The translations under genes and the position numbers were made by a program. A stretch of DNA of 64,000 bases from Aromatoleum buckelii (GTDB taxonomy: Bacteria > Pseudomonadota > Gammaproteobacteria > Burkholderiales > Rhodocyclaceae), in NCBI RefSeq assembly GCF_012910785.2, contig NZ_WTVH02000009.1:186001-250000 (forward strand), in the 5' to 3' direction. Under the pieces are notes generated by a model that was not told where the DNA came from, ran no database searches, and was given only the letters and a program-made list of their open reading frames with translations. Position 1 is the first letter of the stretch, and each line of letters starts with the position of its first letter. Positions 54,363 through 63,860 of this stretch are shown here, one piece after another.

Positions 54363-55040
54363 ATGACAACCGTCAATAGCGGGACCTCCTCGGCGGCCGA
54401 TGCCGTGATGTCGAATCTCGCGCGCAACAGCGCCGCTCCCGAAAAATCCGAGGAGCTCAGCCAGACCCGTTTCTTGAAGCTGCTGACCACGCAGCTCAAG
54501 AACCAGGATCCGATGAATCCGCTCGACAACGCGCAGGTCACTTCGCAGCTCGCGCAGATCAGCACTGTCGACGGCATCGAGCGGCTCAACACGATGCTCG
54601 GCCAGATCATGGAAGGCCAGCAGTCCTCGGAAGCGATGCAGGCGGCGTCGCTCGTCGGCCGCGGCGTGCTGGTGCCGGGCAAGGGATTGCTGCTTACCGA
54701 AGCCGGCGCGGTCGGCGGCTTCTCGCTCGATGCGCCCGCCGACAAGGTCACGATGAGCATAAAGGATGCGAACGGCCTCGAAGTCGCGAACGTCGATCTG
54801 GGCGCGTTCGACGCCGGCACGCACAACTTCCAATGGGATGGCGCCGCCGCCGACGGGACCCGTGCGGCGAACGGCAAATACACCGTAAGCCTCGCCGCGA
54901 TGGCGGGCGACACGACTGCCGCGGCCGAATCGCTCGAGTTCGGCGCGGTATCGAGCGTGGTGCGCGGACCGAAAAGCACCGACCTGCAGATAGGCGATCT
55001 GGGCATCTTCAGGATGTCCGAGATCCGGCAGATTCTCTGA
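54363..55040 (+). CDS. flgD: Flagellar hook assembly protein FlgD
   Basis: 225-residue hook-capping scaffold. The signature FLKLLTTQLKNQDPMNPLDNAQVTSQLAQISTVDGIERLN spans about residues 38-78. The C-terminal part has Ig-like/tudor-type domains (DLGAFDAGTHNFQWDGAAADG). It caps the growing hook and is later replaced by FlgK. Confidence 0.96.
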   Translation: MTTVNSGTSSAADAVMSNLARNSAAPEKSEELSQTRFLKLLTTQLKNQDPMNPLDNAQVTSQLAQISTVDGIERLNTMLGQIMEGQQSSEAMQAASLVGRGVLVPGKGLLLTEAGAVGGFSLDAPADKVTMSIKDANGLEVANVDLGAFDAGTHNFQWDGAAADGTRAANGKYTVSLAAMAGDTTAAAESLEFGAVSSVVRGPKSTDLQIGDLGIFRMSEIRQIL

Positions 55041-55065
55041 TTACCGAACTCCAAGGGACAGGATC

Positions 55066-56421
55066 ATGGCATTCCAGCAAGGATTGAGCGGCCTCGCTTC
55101 GGCGTCGAAAGCGCTCGACGTCATCAGCAACAACGTCGCGAACTCGAATACTGTCGGCTTCAAGGCCGGGCGCGCCGAGTTCGCGGATGTTTTCGCTGCT
55201 TCTTTCAATGGTACGGGGGCCAACTCGCAAGTCGGAATCGGCACGACGATTGCCGCCGTAAGCCAGAACTTCTCCCAAGGCAACGTGACCGTCACGAACA
55301 ACCCGCTGGACCTCGCGATCAACGGCAACGGCTTCTTTCGCGTCAGGGCGCCGGATGGAACGGAAGCCTTCACGCGAAACGGCCAGTTCGATATCAGCAA
55401 GGACGGGTTCATCGTCAATGCTCAAGGCTATCGGCTGTCCGGCTATGGCACCGATGCCAATGGGAACATCCTGACGGGCGTCGTCAGTGACATCGTCGTC
55501 AATCCGTCGCTGGCAGGAGGGGCGCCGCAACAAACCGGCGTTACGCAGACCGACACTAACGACAAGGCGGGGCTTAGCCTCGGGGTCAATCTCGATTCCA
55601 GAAACCACTTGCCCGAGACAGCAGTGTTTTCGGCCGCGGACCCCAAGTCATACAACAATGCCACCTCGGCGACCCTGTACGACAGCCTCGGCAACCCCAA
55701 GACGTTGACGATGTATTTCGTCCGCAACGGCGAGCGAGCGGATCCGGAGGCCGACCCGCCAAAGCTCGAAGAGGTGGACAACGATTGGACTGTCTATTAT
55801 CAGGTCGATGGCGTCGACGTGATGAAGTCCCCACGGCCTGCGCTCCCAGCGGCGCCGACGCCGCTGTCGTCGACGCTGTCGTTCAACACCGGCGGCGTGT
55901 TGACTACGCCATCGCCAATAACCGGCCCGGCGTTCGAGGAATTGTTCGGCACCAACCTTGTGCCCGGTCTCGAAACCCCCGAGTTGCGGATCGACTTCAG
56001 CGGTACGACCCAGTACGGCGGCGAGTTCGGGATTAATGTTCCCTCGGACCAGGACGGATTCGCGCCGGGCCGGCTGACGGGTGTCTCCGTCGGCGATGAT
56101 GGCGTCATTGAAGGGCGCTACAGCAATGGCCAGTCCCGCGATCTGGGGCAGGTTGTCCTGGCGAACTTCCGCAGTCCGAACGGGCTGGTGTCGCTGGGGG
56201 GCAACATGTGGGCCCAGTCGCCGGCCTCGGGGCCGTCCAGCGTTGGCGTGCCCGGCAGTGCCAACCTCGGGCTGCTCAACGCGGGTGCGGTCGAGGAAGC
56301 CAACGTCGATCTCACCGCGGAGCTTGTGCAACTCATCGTCCAACAGCGCAACTACCAGGCGAACGCACAATCCGTGCAGGCTCAGAACACCATCCTGCAG
56401 ACCATCGTCAATCTCGGATAA
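55066..56421 (+). CDS. flgE: Flagellar hook protein FlgE
   Basis: 451-residue hook monomer. The N-terminal axial motif is LSGLASASKALDVISNNVANSNTVGFKAGRAEF, and GNGFFRV and a C-terminal VDLTAELVQLIVQQRNYQANAQSVQAQNTILQTIVNLG match the family. The variable middle (residues about 140-350) includes the hook core and surface domains. The middle differs more in base use than the ends, which is usual for a surface protein. Confidence 0.96.
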   Translation: MAFQQGLSGLASASKALDVISNNVANSNTVGFKAGRAEFADVFAASFNGTGANSQVGIGTTIAAVSQNFSQGNVTVTNNPLDLAINGNGFFRVRAPDGTEAFTRNGQFDISKDGFIVNAQGYRLSGYGTDANGNILTGVVSDIVVNPSLAGGAPQQTGVTQTDTNDKAGLSLGVNLDSRNHLPETAVFSAADPKSYNNATSATLYDSLGNPKTLTMYFVRNGERADPEADPPKLEEVDNDWTVYYQVDGVDVMKSPRPALPAAPTPLSSTLSFNTGGVLTTPSPITGPAFEELFGTNLVPGLETPELRIDFSGTTQYGGEFGINVPSDQDGFAPGRLTGVSVGDDGVIEGRYSNGQSRDLGQVVLANFRSPNGLVSLGGNMWAQSPASGPSSVGVPGSANLGLLNAGAVEEANVDLTAELVQLIVQQRNYQANAQSVQAQNTILQTIVNLG

Positions 56422-56495
56422 ATACCGTCTGAATGACTCCCCGATGTCGTCCCGGGGGGCGGGCAGGGAGAGGAAAAGAAAAAAGGGAGCGGGCC

Positions 56496-57236
56496 ATGGA
56501 CCGTCTGATCTACACCGCGATGACCGGCGCGAAACACACGATGGGCCAGCAGGCCGCAGTGTCGCACAACCTCGCGAACGCGACGACGACCGGTTTTCGT
56601 GCCGAACTGCACAAGCTGCGCGCGGTGCCGGTGCAAGGCGACGGCCTGCCGACACGCGCCTTCGTCGTCGATGCAAGCGTCGCGACGAACTTCGAAGCCG
56701 GACCGCTGCAGCAGACGGGGCGTGCGTTCGATGTCGCGGTCGAGGGCAAGGGTTGGCTGACGGTGCAGTTGCCCGACGGCTCCGAAGGCTATACGCGCAA
56801 CGGCAGCCTCGAAGTCAGCCCGAACGGCGTGCTGCAGACGCGCAACGGCCTGCCGGTGCTCGGCGACGGCGGTCCGATCACGATTCCGCCGGACAACGAA
56901 GTGCTGATCGGCAAGGACGGCACGATCTCGGCGATGCGCGGCGGCGGCGCGCAGAACGTCGTGAACAACCTCGGCCAGCTGAAGCTCGTCAATCCGCCGG
57001 AGCCTTCGCTCGTGCGCGGCGACGACGGGCTGTTCCGGCTGCGCGACGGCGGAGCCGCACCCCGTGACGAGGCCGTGCAGGTCGCTGGCGGCTACCTCGA
57101 AGGCAGCAACGTCAGCGTCGTCGACCAGATGGTGTCGATGATCGGGCTGGCGCGCCAGTTCGACATGCAGACCAAGATGCTGCAGACCGCGCAGTCGAAC
57201 GACCAGGCAGCGGCGCAGGTGCTCGCGGCCCGCTAG
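56496..57236 (+). CDS. flgF: Flagellar basal-body rod protein FlgF
   Basis: 246-residue rod subunit: MDRLIYTAMTGAKHTMGQQAAVSHNLANATTTGFRAEL at the N-terminus, AVEGKGWLTVQLPDGSEGYTRNG in the middle and SVVDQMVSMIGLARQFDMQTKMLQTAQSNDQAA at the end. ATG 56496 gives this canonical N-terminus; the frame is open 21 codons further upstream. Confidence 0.96.
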   Translation: MDRLIYTAMTGAKHTMGQQAAVSHNLANATTTGFRAELHKLRAVPVQGDGLPTRAFVVDASVATNFEAGPLQQTGRAFDVAVEGKGWLTVQLPDGSEGYTRNGSLEVSPNGVLQTRNGLPVLGDGGPITIPPDNEVLIGKDGTISAMRGGGAQNVVNNLGQLKLVNPPEPSLVRGDDGLFRLRDGGAAPRDEAVQVAGGYLEGSNVSVVDQMVSMIGLARQFDMQTKMLQTAQSNDQAAAQVLAAR

Positions 57237-57375
57237 CCGGCAGCGGCGTCTCGCGACGGAATTAACGGGCCTTTTGGGCGGGTGTTCCGGCGATTGAAGC
57301 GGCCGGCCGCCGCCTAGACTGGCCACGACACTTGCAGGCAGATCGCCTGCCTGCCCAGGAAAGGGAGCCAGCATC

Positions 57376-58158
57376 ATGATTCGTTCATTGTGGATCGCCC
57401 GGACGGGCCTCGAGGCCCAGCAGACGCAGCTGGACGTGATCTCGAACAACCTTGCCAATGTCTCGACGAACGGCTTCAAGCGCTCGCGCGCGATCTTCGA
57501 GGATCTGCTGTACCAGACGATTCGCCAGCCCGGCGCGCAGAACACGCAGCAGAACCAGATCGGCAGCGGCCTGCAGCTCGGCACCGGCGTGCGTCCGGTC
57601 GCGACCGAGCGCATCCATACCCAGGGCAACCTGCAACAGACCGGCAATGCGCTGGACATGGGCGTGCAGGGCGCCGGTTTCTTCCAGGTGACGCTGCCCG
57701 ACGGCACGTCGGGCTACACGCGCGACGGCGCGTTCCAGCTCGACGCGCAGGGCCAGATGGTCACCGCCAGCGGCTATCCGCTCGAACCGGCGATCATCAT
57801 CCCGAACGACGCGCAGTCGGTGACCATCGGCAAGGACGGCACGGTCAGCGTGCTGCAGGCCGGACAGGCGACGCCTACGGTCGTCGGCAACATCCAGCTC
57901 GCGACTTTCGTCAACCCGGGCGGGCTGTCGAGCGCCGGCGAGAACCTGTTCCTCGAGACCGCATCGAGCGGCGTCGCGACGCCGAATGCGCCGGGCACGA
58001 ACGGCGCTGGCGTCATCAACCAGCAATATGTCGAAACCTCGAACGTCAACGTCGCCGAGGAACTCGTCAGCATGATCGCGACGCAGCGCGCCTACGAACT
58101 CAATTCGCGCGCGATCCAGACTTCCGACCAGATGCTCGGCAGGCTGACGCAGCTGTGA
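57376..58158 (+). CDS. flgG: Flagellar distal rod protein FlgG
   Basis: 260 residues: [49 protein letters not shown] at the start, the distal-rod-specific segment [25 protein letters not shown] near residue 55, and [36 protein letters not shown] at the end. It lies 139 bp after flgF; that gap holds an imperfect -24/-12-like sequence and the inverted repeat GCAGGC-N5-GCCTGC (57334-57350). Confidence 0.97.
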   Translation: MIRSLWIARTGLEAQQTQLDVISNNLANVSTNGFKRSRAIFEDLLYQTIRQPGAQNTQQNQIGSGLQLGTGVRPVATERIHTQGNLQQTGNALDMGVQGAGFFQVTLPDGTSGYTRDGAFQLDAQGQMVTASGYPLEPAIIIPNDAQSVTIGKDGTVSVLQAGQATPTVVGNIQLATFVNPGGLSSAGENLFLETASSGVATPNAPGTNGAGVINQQYVETSNVNVAEELVSMIATQRAYELNSRAIQTSDQMLGRLTQL

Positions 58159-58847
58159 GCGCTCGCGCGACCAAGGCGGGGCGGCATGTCCTTGCGGCAC
58201 TCGTTGCCGCGCTGCTGCCGGGCTGCGCGTCGATCTATTCGACGCCACCGACGGCCGTGCATCAACCGATGACCGCGCGGCCGGAAGCGCGCGCGCAGAG
58301 CGTTCCGGTAACCGGCGCGATCTTCCAGCCGGGGCAGGCAAGGCCGCTGTTCGAGGACAGACGAGCGCGGCTCGTCGGCGACACGCTGACGATCAACCTC
58401 GTCGAGCGCAACGCCGCGCAGAAGGCCGCGAACAGCAGCGCGACGCGCGACTCGGACGTCGAAGGCGGCATCACGGCGGCGTCGCGTGTGCCTTTCGCCG
58501 GGCTCGCGGGGATGAATGTCGAAGCAGGCGTCGAGTCCGAGTTCTCCGGCGAGGGTGCCTCGAAGGCGAACAACCAGTTCAACGGCACGATCACCGTCAC
58601 CGTCATCGAGGTGTATCCGAACGGCAACCTGCTGGTATCCGGCGAAAAACAGGTCGCGATCAACCAGGGGAACGAGTTCATCCGCTTTTCCGGCGTCGTC
58701 AACCCGACCACGGTGACCGCTGCGAACACCGTGCAGTCCACGCAGGTCGCCGATGCGCGGATCGAATACAAGGGCAGCGGCTATATCGACGAGGCGAACA
58801 CGATGGGATGGATGCAGCGCTTCTTCAATATCGTGCTGCCGTTCTGA
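58155..58847 (+). CDS. flgH: Flagellar L-ring lipoprotein FlgH
   Basis: 230-residue outer-membrane lipoprotein of the L-ring. The signal peptide ends in a lipobox (LLPGC). The FlgH core has [34 protein letters not shown] and [32 protein letters not shown]. The start is GTG 58155, overlapping the flgG stop as GTGA; no ATG gives a signal peptide in this frame. Confidence 0.95.
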   Translation: MSARATKAGRHVLAALVAALLPGCASIYSTPPTAVHQPMTARPEARAQSVPVTGAIFQPGQARPLFEDRRARLVGDTLTINLVERNAAQKAANSSATRDSDVEGGITAASRVPFAGLAGMNVEAGVESEFSGEGASKANNQFNGTITVTVIEVYPNGNLLVSGEKQVAINQGNEFIRFSGVVNPTTVTAANTVQSTQVADARIEYKGSGYIDEANTMGWMQRFFNIVLPF

Positions 58848-58872
58848 CTGACCGCTGCTGATCGGGGAGTGA

Positions 58873-60009
58873 ATGATGTTTCGCAATGACGCGCAGAAGA
58901 TTCCGGGCAAGCGCTTTCGCGCCGCTGCCTGCGCGCTCGTGCTGATGCTCGGCTGCGGCGGAGCGGGCGCGGAGCGGCTGAAGGATCTCGCGTCAGTTGC
59001 CGGCGTGCGCGACAACCAGCTCGTCGGCTACGGCCTCATCGTCGGCCTCGACGGCAGCGGCGACCAGACGACGCAGACGCCCTTCACGGTGCAGAGCATC
59101 ATCAACATGCTTGGCAACATGGGCGTAACGTTGCCGCCCGGTACCAACCTGCAGCTCAAGAACGTCGCCGCGGTGATGGTGACCGCGAGCCTGCCGCCGT
59201 TCGCGCGCCCGGGCCAGCAGCTCGACATCACGGTTTCGTCGGTCGGCAACGCGAAGAGCCTGCGCGGCGGCACGCTGGTGATGACGCCATTGAAAGGGGC
59301 CGACGGCCAGGTCTATGCGATGGCGCAAGGCAACATGCTGGTCGGCGGCGCGGGCGCATCGGCGGCCGGCTCGTCGCAGACGATCAACCACCTGTCGGCA
59401 GGGCGCGTGCCGGGCGGCGCGACAGTCGAGCGCGCGGTGCCGACGACGCTCGGCCAGGGCGAATTCGTGCTGTTCGAGCTGCATGACAACGACTTCGGCA
59501 CCGCGCGGCGCGTCGTCGATGCGATCAACCTCGCAACTTCCGCCGGCACCGCACAGGCGCTCGACGGGCGCAGCATCCAGGTGCGCGCGCCGCTTGACGT
59601 CTCGGATCGCGTCAGCTTCCTCGGCAAGCTGGAAGACCTCGAGGTCACGCCGGTGCAGCAGGGGGCGAAAGTCATCGTCAATTCGCGCACCGGCTCGGTC
59701 GTCATGAACCAGGGCGTGATGCTGCAGAACGTCGCGGTGGCGCACGGCAACCTCACGGTGACGGTCGGCGTCGATACCGCAGTCAGCCAGCCCGAGCCGT
59801 TCTCGCGCGGCGAAACCGTCATCACGCAGCGCGGCACCGTCGACATCCAGCAGGACCAGGGCAGCCTGCACAATGTGCGCGCCAGCGCGAACCTTGCCGA
59901 CGTCGTCAAGGCGCTCAATGCGCTCGGCGCAACGCCGATGGACCTCGTCAGCATCCTGCAGGCGATGAAAGCGGCGGGATCGCTGCGCGCCGAACTCGAG
60001 GTGATCTGA
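58873..60009 (+). CDS. flgI: Flagellar P-ring protein FlgI
   Basis: 378 residues with a signal peptide ([19 protein letters not shown]), then the conserved [33 protein letters not shown], the [29 protein letters not shown] segment and a C-terminal [39 protein letters not shown]. It forms the ring in the peptidoglycan layer with help from FlgA. Confidence 0.97.
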   Translation: MMFRNDAQKIPGKRFRAAACALVLMLGCGGAGAERLKDLASVAGVRDNQLVGYGLIVGLDGSGDQTTQTPFTVQSIINMLGNMGVTLPPGTNLQLKNVAAVMVTASLPPFARPGQQLDITVSSVGNAKSLRGGTLVMTPLKGADGQVYAMAQGNMLVGGAGASAAGSSQTINHLSAGRVPGGATVERAVPTTLGQGEFVLFELHDNDFGTARRVVDAINLATSAGTAQALDGRSIQVRAPLDVSDRVSFLGKLEDLEVTPVQQGAKVIVNSRTGSVVMNQGVMLQNVAVAHGNLTVTVGVDTAVSQPEPFSRGETVITQRGTVDIQQDQGSLHNVRASANLADVVKALNALGATPMDLVSILQAMKAAGSLRAELEVI

Positions 60010-60011
60010 GG

Positions 60012-60989
60012 ATGACGATCCCCGCGCAGATCAACGCGATCGACCCGAACGCGCTCGCCGACCTGAAGCGCCTGTCGCGGGGCGGCGACTCGCCAGCGGC
60101 GCTGCGCGCGACGGCGAAGCAGTTCGAGGCGCTGTTCCTGCAGATGGTGTTGAAGTCGATGCGCGACGCGGTGCCGTCCGAAGGAATGCTCGACAGCGAC
60201 CAGACGCGGCTTTTCCAGGCGATGCAGGACCAGCAGACGGCGATGAACATGGCCCAGGGCCGCGGTACCGGGCTGGCCGATGTGATCTTTCGCCAGCTCG
60301 GCGGCGAAGCGCTGGAGAAACCGGCAGCGGCGGGCGCGGCGGCCCCCCCCGCCGTGCCGCCACGCACGGCAATCCTTGCCGTACGCCCTCCCGCCCCGGC
60401 AAACGCCACCGCCGAGGGAGGCGATGGCGCCGGCGCAATGAGCGACGTGCCCGCCGAGTTGCCTGCCCCACCCAAGGCGGCGCAGGCTCTTACCGACCCC
60501 GGTGCACGCGCCGTGCCGGGCGGCGCCCGCGAGTTCGTCGACCGCGTGTGGCCGCACGCTGGCAGCGCGAGCCGCGCAACCGGCATCCCGGCGCATTTCA
60601 TGGTCGCGCAGGCGGCGCTCGAAACCGGCTGGGGGCGCGGCGAACTGCGCCGCGCCGACGGCACGCCGAGCTTCAACCTGTTCAACATCAAGGCCGGGGC
60701 GGACTGGAAGGGCGCCGTGGTCGAAGTCCCCGTCACCGAGTATGCGAACGGCAGGGCGTACACGGAAAATGCGCGTTTTCGTGCCTATGGTTCGTATGCC
60801 GAGGCTTTCCGGGACTATGCGAACCTGCTGAGCAACAGCCCGCGCTACGCTGCCGTGCTCGGCCAGACCGATGCTGCCGGTTTCGCCCGCAGCCTCCAGC
60901 ACGCCGGCTATGCGACCGACCCGATGTATGCCGACAAGCTGACGCGGATCATCGGCGGCAACACGTTGCGCACGGCGCTCGCGGGTTGA
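60012..60989 (+). CDS. flgJ: Flagellar rod-assembly muramidase FlgJ
   Basis: 325 residues in two domains. The N-terminal rod-scaffold domain (residues about 30-95) has AKQFEALFLQMVLKSMRDAVPSEGM. The C-terminal glucosaminidase domain starts near 175 (REFVDRVWPHAGSASRATGIPAHFMVAQAALETGWGRGEL, catalytic Glu in ALETGWG). Between them is a low-complexity Ala/Pro linker that includes PPAVPPRTAI. It bores the peptidoglycan for the rod. 2 bp after flgI. Confidence 0.96.
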   Translation: MTIPAQINAIDPNALADLKRLSRGGDSPAALRATAKQFEALFLQMVLKSMRDAVPSEGMLDSDQTRLFQAMQDQQTAMNMAQGRGTGLADVIFRQLGGEALEKPAAAGAAAPPAVPPRTAILAVRPPAPANATAEGGDGAGAMSDVPAELPAPPKAAQALTDPGARAVPGGAREFVDRVWPHAGSASRATGIPAHFMVAQAALETGWGRGELRRADGTPSFNLFNIKAGADWKGAVVEVPVTEYANGRAYTENARFRAYGSYAEAFRDYANLLSNSPRYAAVLGQTDAAGFARSLQHAGYATDPMYADKLTRIIGGNTLRTALAG

Positions 60990-61006
60990 ATCGCCGGCTG
61001 CACAGT

Positions 61007-61023
61007 CTGGCAAAAGTTTTGCT
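61007..61023 (+). promoter_or_regulatory. Candidate sigma-54 promoter of flgKL
   Basis: CTGGCAAAAGTTTTGCT: GG at 61009-61010 and GC at 61021-61022 with exactly 10 bases between. It matches YTGGCA..N..TTGCW except for the CG after TGGCA. Start near 61034, about 29 bases before flgK. FlgKL would thus be a second RpoN-dependent unit. Confidence 0.75.
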
Positions 61024-61062
61024 TAGAGATACGTCAAGCGCAGCGGGAAAAAGGAAACGAGC

Positions 61063-62481
61063 ATGGCTGGACTCCTCGGCATTGGCCTGACAGGGATCAA
61101 CAGTTCGCAAGCGAACCTGTTGACGACCAGCCACAACATCACCAACGCGAACACGCCGGGCTACAACCGGCAGACGGCGATCGTCACCACGAACGATCCT
61201 CACTTCACCGGCGCGGGCTTCTTCGGCCAGGGATCGAGAGTCGAGACGGTGCGCCGTCAGTACGACCAGTTCCTCGGCCAGCAGGTGCTCAGTGCGTCGG
61301 CGCGCAAGGAAGAGCTTTCCGCATACAACACGCAGCTCACGCAACTCGACAACCTGCTCGCCGATCCGTCGGCGGGCCTCGCGCCGGCGCTGTCGGATTT
61401 CTTCAAGGGCGTGCAGGACGTAGCCACCAACCCGGCCAGCATCCCGGGGCGCCAGGCGCTGATTTCCCGCGCTGAATCGCTCGCGTCGCGCTTCAACGGC
61501 CTCGATACGCGGCTCGACGAGATCGGCAGCCTCACTGAAGGCCAGATCGCGGGCGCGGTCGAGTCGATCGACACGTACGCACGCCAGATCGCCGAAATGA
61601 ACCAGCAGATCGGCACGGTGCAGGTCGCCGGACCCTCCCTCCAGGCCAACGACCTGCTCGACCAGCGCGACACGCTCGTCGCCGAGCTCAACAAGCTCGT
61701 CAAGGTCAGCACGGTGAGCGAGCGGGACGGCTCGCTGAGCGTGTTCGTCGGCACCGGACAGGCGCTCGTCGTCGGTACCACAGCTTCGGAACTCGCCGTC
61801 AAGCCCGATCCGTCCGATCCGCTGCGCGGCACGATCGAGCTCAGGACGGCCGGCGGCGGCGCGGTGCCGCTGCCGGATTCGCTGTTCACCGGCGGGCAGC
61901 TTGGCGGCCTGCTGAAGTTCCGCAGCGAAACGCTCGACCCCGCCCGCGACAATCTGGACCAGATGGCCTACGATTTCGCGGGTGCGTTCAATACCCAGCA
62001 CGGGATGGGTCGCGCCCTGAACGGGGATGCGGGGGGCGCGTTTTTCACGCCGCTGGGGGGAGTGTCCGGGGCGGCAGGCGCGCTGCGGGTGGCGATCTCG
62101 GACCCGCAGGCCATAGCCGCCGCCACGTCAGATGCAGGCCCTGTCCGCCCTTCTGATAACCGGAATGCGCTGGAACTGGCGAAGCTGCAGACCAACCGCT
62201 CGGTCGTCACCCTTGGCACGGGGGGTACCGCAGCCATCGGATCGGCGTATTCCCAGTTGGTCAGCTCGGTCGGCAACAAGACGCGTGAAGTCCAGATCGG
62301 GCTGAAGGCGCAGGAAGCGCAGCTCGACCAGGCGACTGCTGCGCAGCAAGCGCTTTCCGGCGTCAATCTCGACGAAGAGGCGGCCAACCTGATCCGTTAC
62401 CAGCAGTCCTACCAAGCGGCGGCGCGCGTGATGTCGGTCGCGGGCACGCTGTTCGACGAAATCCTCTCGATCGCGCGCTGA
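61063..62481 (+). CDS. flgK: Flagellar hook-associated protein 1 FlgK
   Basis: 472 residues, junction protein between hook and filament, and client of FlgN. LLGIGLTGINSSQANLLTTSHNITNANTPGYNRQ at the N-terminus is the axial motif. A coiled region around QVLSASARKEELSAYNTQLTQLDNLLADPS and the C-terminal SGVNLDEEAANLIRYQQSYQAAARVMSVAGTLFDEIL match the family. It is shorter than the E. coli protein (547), so the variable outer domain is reduced. Confidence 0.96.
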   Translation: MAGLLGIGLTGINSSQANLLTTSHNITNANTPGYNRQTAIVTTNDPHFTGAGFFGQGSRVETVRRQYDQFLGQQVLSASARKEELSAYNTQLTQLDNLLADPSAGLAPALSDFFKGVQDVATNPASIPGRQALISRAESLASRFNGLDTRLDEIGSLTEGQIAGAVESIDTYARQIAEMNQQIGTVQVAGPSLQANDLLDQRDTLVAELNKLVKVSTVSERDGSLSVFVGTGQALVVGTTASELAVKPDPSDPLRGTIELRTAGGGAVPLPDSLFTGGQLGGLLKFRSETLDPARDNLDQMAYDFAGAFNTQHGMGRALNGDAGGAFFTPLGGVSGAAGALRVAISDPQAIAAATSDAGPVRPSDNRNALELAKLQTNRSVVTLGTGGTAAIGSAYSQLVSSVGNKTREVQIGLKAQEAQLDQATAAQQALSGVNLDEEAANLIRYQQSYQAAARVMSVAGTLFDEILSIAR

Positions 62482-62494
62482 ACCGGGTGACCTC

Positions 62495-63394
62495 ATGAGA
62501 ATCTCCACGAGCATGATCTTCGACTCCGGCCGCGACGCGATGCTGCGACAAAGCGCCGATCTGCTCCATACCCAGCAGCAGCTCTCGACCGGCAAGCGCG
62601 TGCTGACGCCGTCCGACGACCCGATCGCGGCGGCGCGCGCACTCGAGGTTTCGCAGACCAAAAGCATCAACGAGCAGTTCCAGACGAACCAGGGCCATGC
62701 GAGCGACGCGCTCGCCTCGCTCGAAAGCAGCCTCGGCAGCATCGGCGACATCCTCACGTACATCCGCACGCGCGCGATCCAGGCCGGCAACGCGGCGCTG
62801 TCGCCGACCGAGCACGAGGCGATCGCAGTCGATGTCGAGGCGCAGTTCAACGCGCTGGTCGGCCTCGCGAACAGCAAGGACGGAAGCGGCGAATACCGGT
62901 TCGGCGGTTACCAGTCGGGCGGCAAGCCCTTCTCCGACCAGCTTGCTTACGTGGGCGACGCCGGCGTGCGCGAAATCCAGGTGGCGCCGTCGCGGAGGAT
63001 GGCGGTCGGAGTGCCGGGCAGCGAGGTGTTCATGGTCGACGGGGATCAATCCCGGATGTTCGCGGCGATTTCCGGGTTGATCGACGGCTTGCGCAGCCCG
63101 CCGGCAGGGGGCGTCGCCGCGGTGGTCGCGAACGCGATCGACGGCATGGATGCCGCGTTCGACAAGGTGAACACGCTCCGCGCGTCGGTCGGTTCGCGGA
63201 TGGTCGAACTCGACGCGCTCGCGGACGTCTCGGCGACGCAGGACGTGCAGTATGCCGAGACGCTGTCGCGGCTGCAGGATCTCGACTATGCGGAGGCGAT
63301 CTCGCGTTTCTCGAAGCAGCAGGCGATCCTCGAGGCCGCGCAGCAGTCGTATGTACGCACGACTGGCTTGTCGCTGTTCGACCTGCTGCGCTGA
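62495..63394 (+). CDS. flgL: Flagellar hook-associated protein 3 FlgL
   Basis: 299 residues of flagellin-like fold. The N-terminal coiled coil has QLSTGKRVLTPSDDPIAAARALEVSQTKSINEQF (about residues 30-63). The C-terminal part has LSRLQDLDYAEAISRFSKQQAILEAAQQSYVRTTGLSLFDLL. It follows flgK by 13 bp. Confidence 0.96.
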   Translation: MRISTSMIFDSGRDAMLRQSADLLHTQQQLSTGKRVLTPSDDPIAAARALEVSQTKSINEQFQTNQGHASDALASLESSLGSIGDILTYIRTRAIQAGNAALSPTEHEAIAVDVEAQFNALVGLANSKDGSGEYRFGGYQSGGKPFSDQLAYVGDAGVREIQVAPSRRMAVGVPGSEVFMVDGDQSRMFAAISGLIDGLRSPPAGGVAAVVANAIDGMDAAFDKVNTLRASVGSRMVELDALADVSATQDVQYAETLSRLQDLDYAEAISRFSKQQAILEAAQQSYVRTTGLSLFDLLR

Positions 63395-63400
63395 GCGACA

Positions 63401-63847
63401 GTGACGCTCCGCCGCATCGCGCTGTGCCTGATTTTCCCGCTCGCCGGCGGCTGCCTCGCGTTGCCGCTGCCGCGTCATGCCGGCGCGGATGCCGCGGGCG
63501 AAAGCGCCGCGGCGCCGCGGCTGAACGACGGCGATTATCCCGTGCCGGCTCCGGTCGCGTATCTGCCCCACGACCCGCAGTCGCTCGCCTGGGACTTGGG
63601 CATCGTGCGGCTCGACGCCGAGCGCGTGCGCTTCGACCTGCGGATGAAGTCCCTCGTCACCGGCGGCGAAGGCGAGGCGCGGCAGGTGTTCGCGCGCGCG
63701 GCGCAGCGCTTCGCGGACGCCGGAGGGTTTGCCGGGTTCGAGGTGGTGCGCTTCGAGGAGAGCGTCGAATCGAGCTGGCCGTTCGCCCACCGTGTCGCGG
63801 TCGGCGAAGTGCGTCTCGTGCGCTCGCGCATCTGGCCGGGAATGTAG
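63401..63847 (+). CDS. Predicted lipoprotein downstream of flgL
   Basis: 148 residues with a GTG start. LCLIFPLAGGC is a good lipobox, so the mature protein is probably lipid-anchored. The C-terminal domain has LGIVRLDAERVRFDLRMKSLVTGGEGEARQVFARAAQRFADAGGFAGFEVVRFEESVES, a mix of strand and helix that I do not recognise. It lies 6 bp after flgL, so it is likely co-transcribed with the flagellar genes. A role in the flagellar base is possible but not shown. Confidence 0.7.
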   Translation: MTLRRIALCLIFPLAGGCLALPLPRHAGADAAGESAAAPRLNDGDYPVPAPVAYLPHDPQSLAWDLGIVRLDAERVRFDLRMKSLVTGGEGEARQVFARAAQRFADAGGFAGFEVVRFEESVESSWPFAHRVAVGEVRLVRSRIWPGM

Positions 63848-63860
63848 CGGCGCGGGCCGC

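Noticed and set aside
57319-57335. CTGGCC...TTGC before flgG resembling a sigma-54 promoter
   Set aside because: GG and GC are 11 bases apart rather than 10, a spacing known to disable sigma-54 promoters. flgG is also reached from the flgB promoter.
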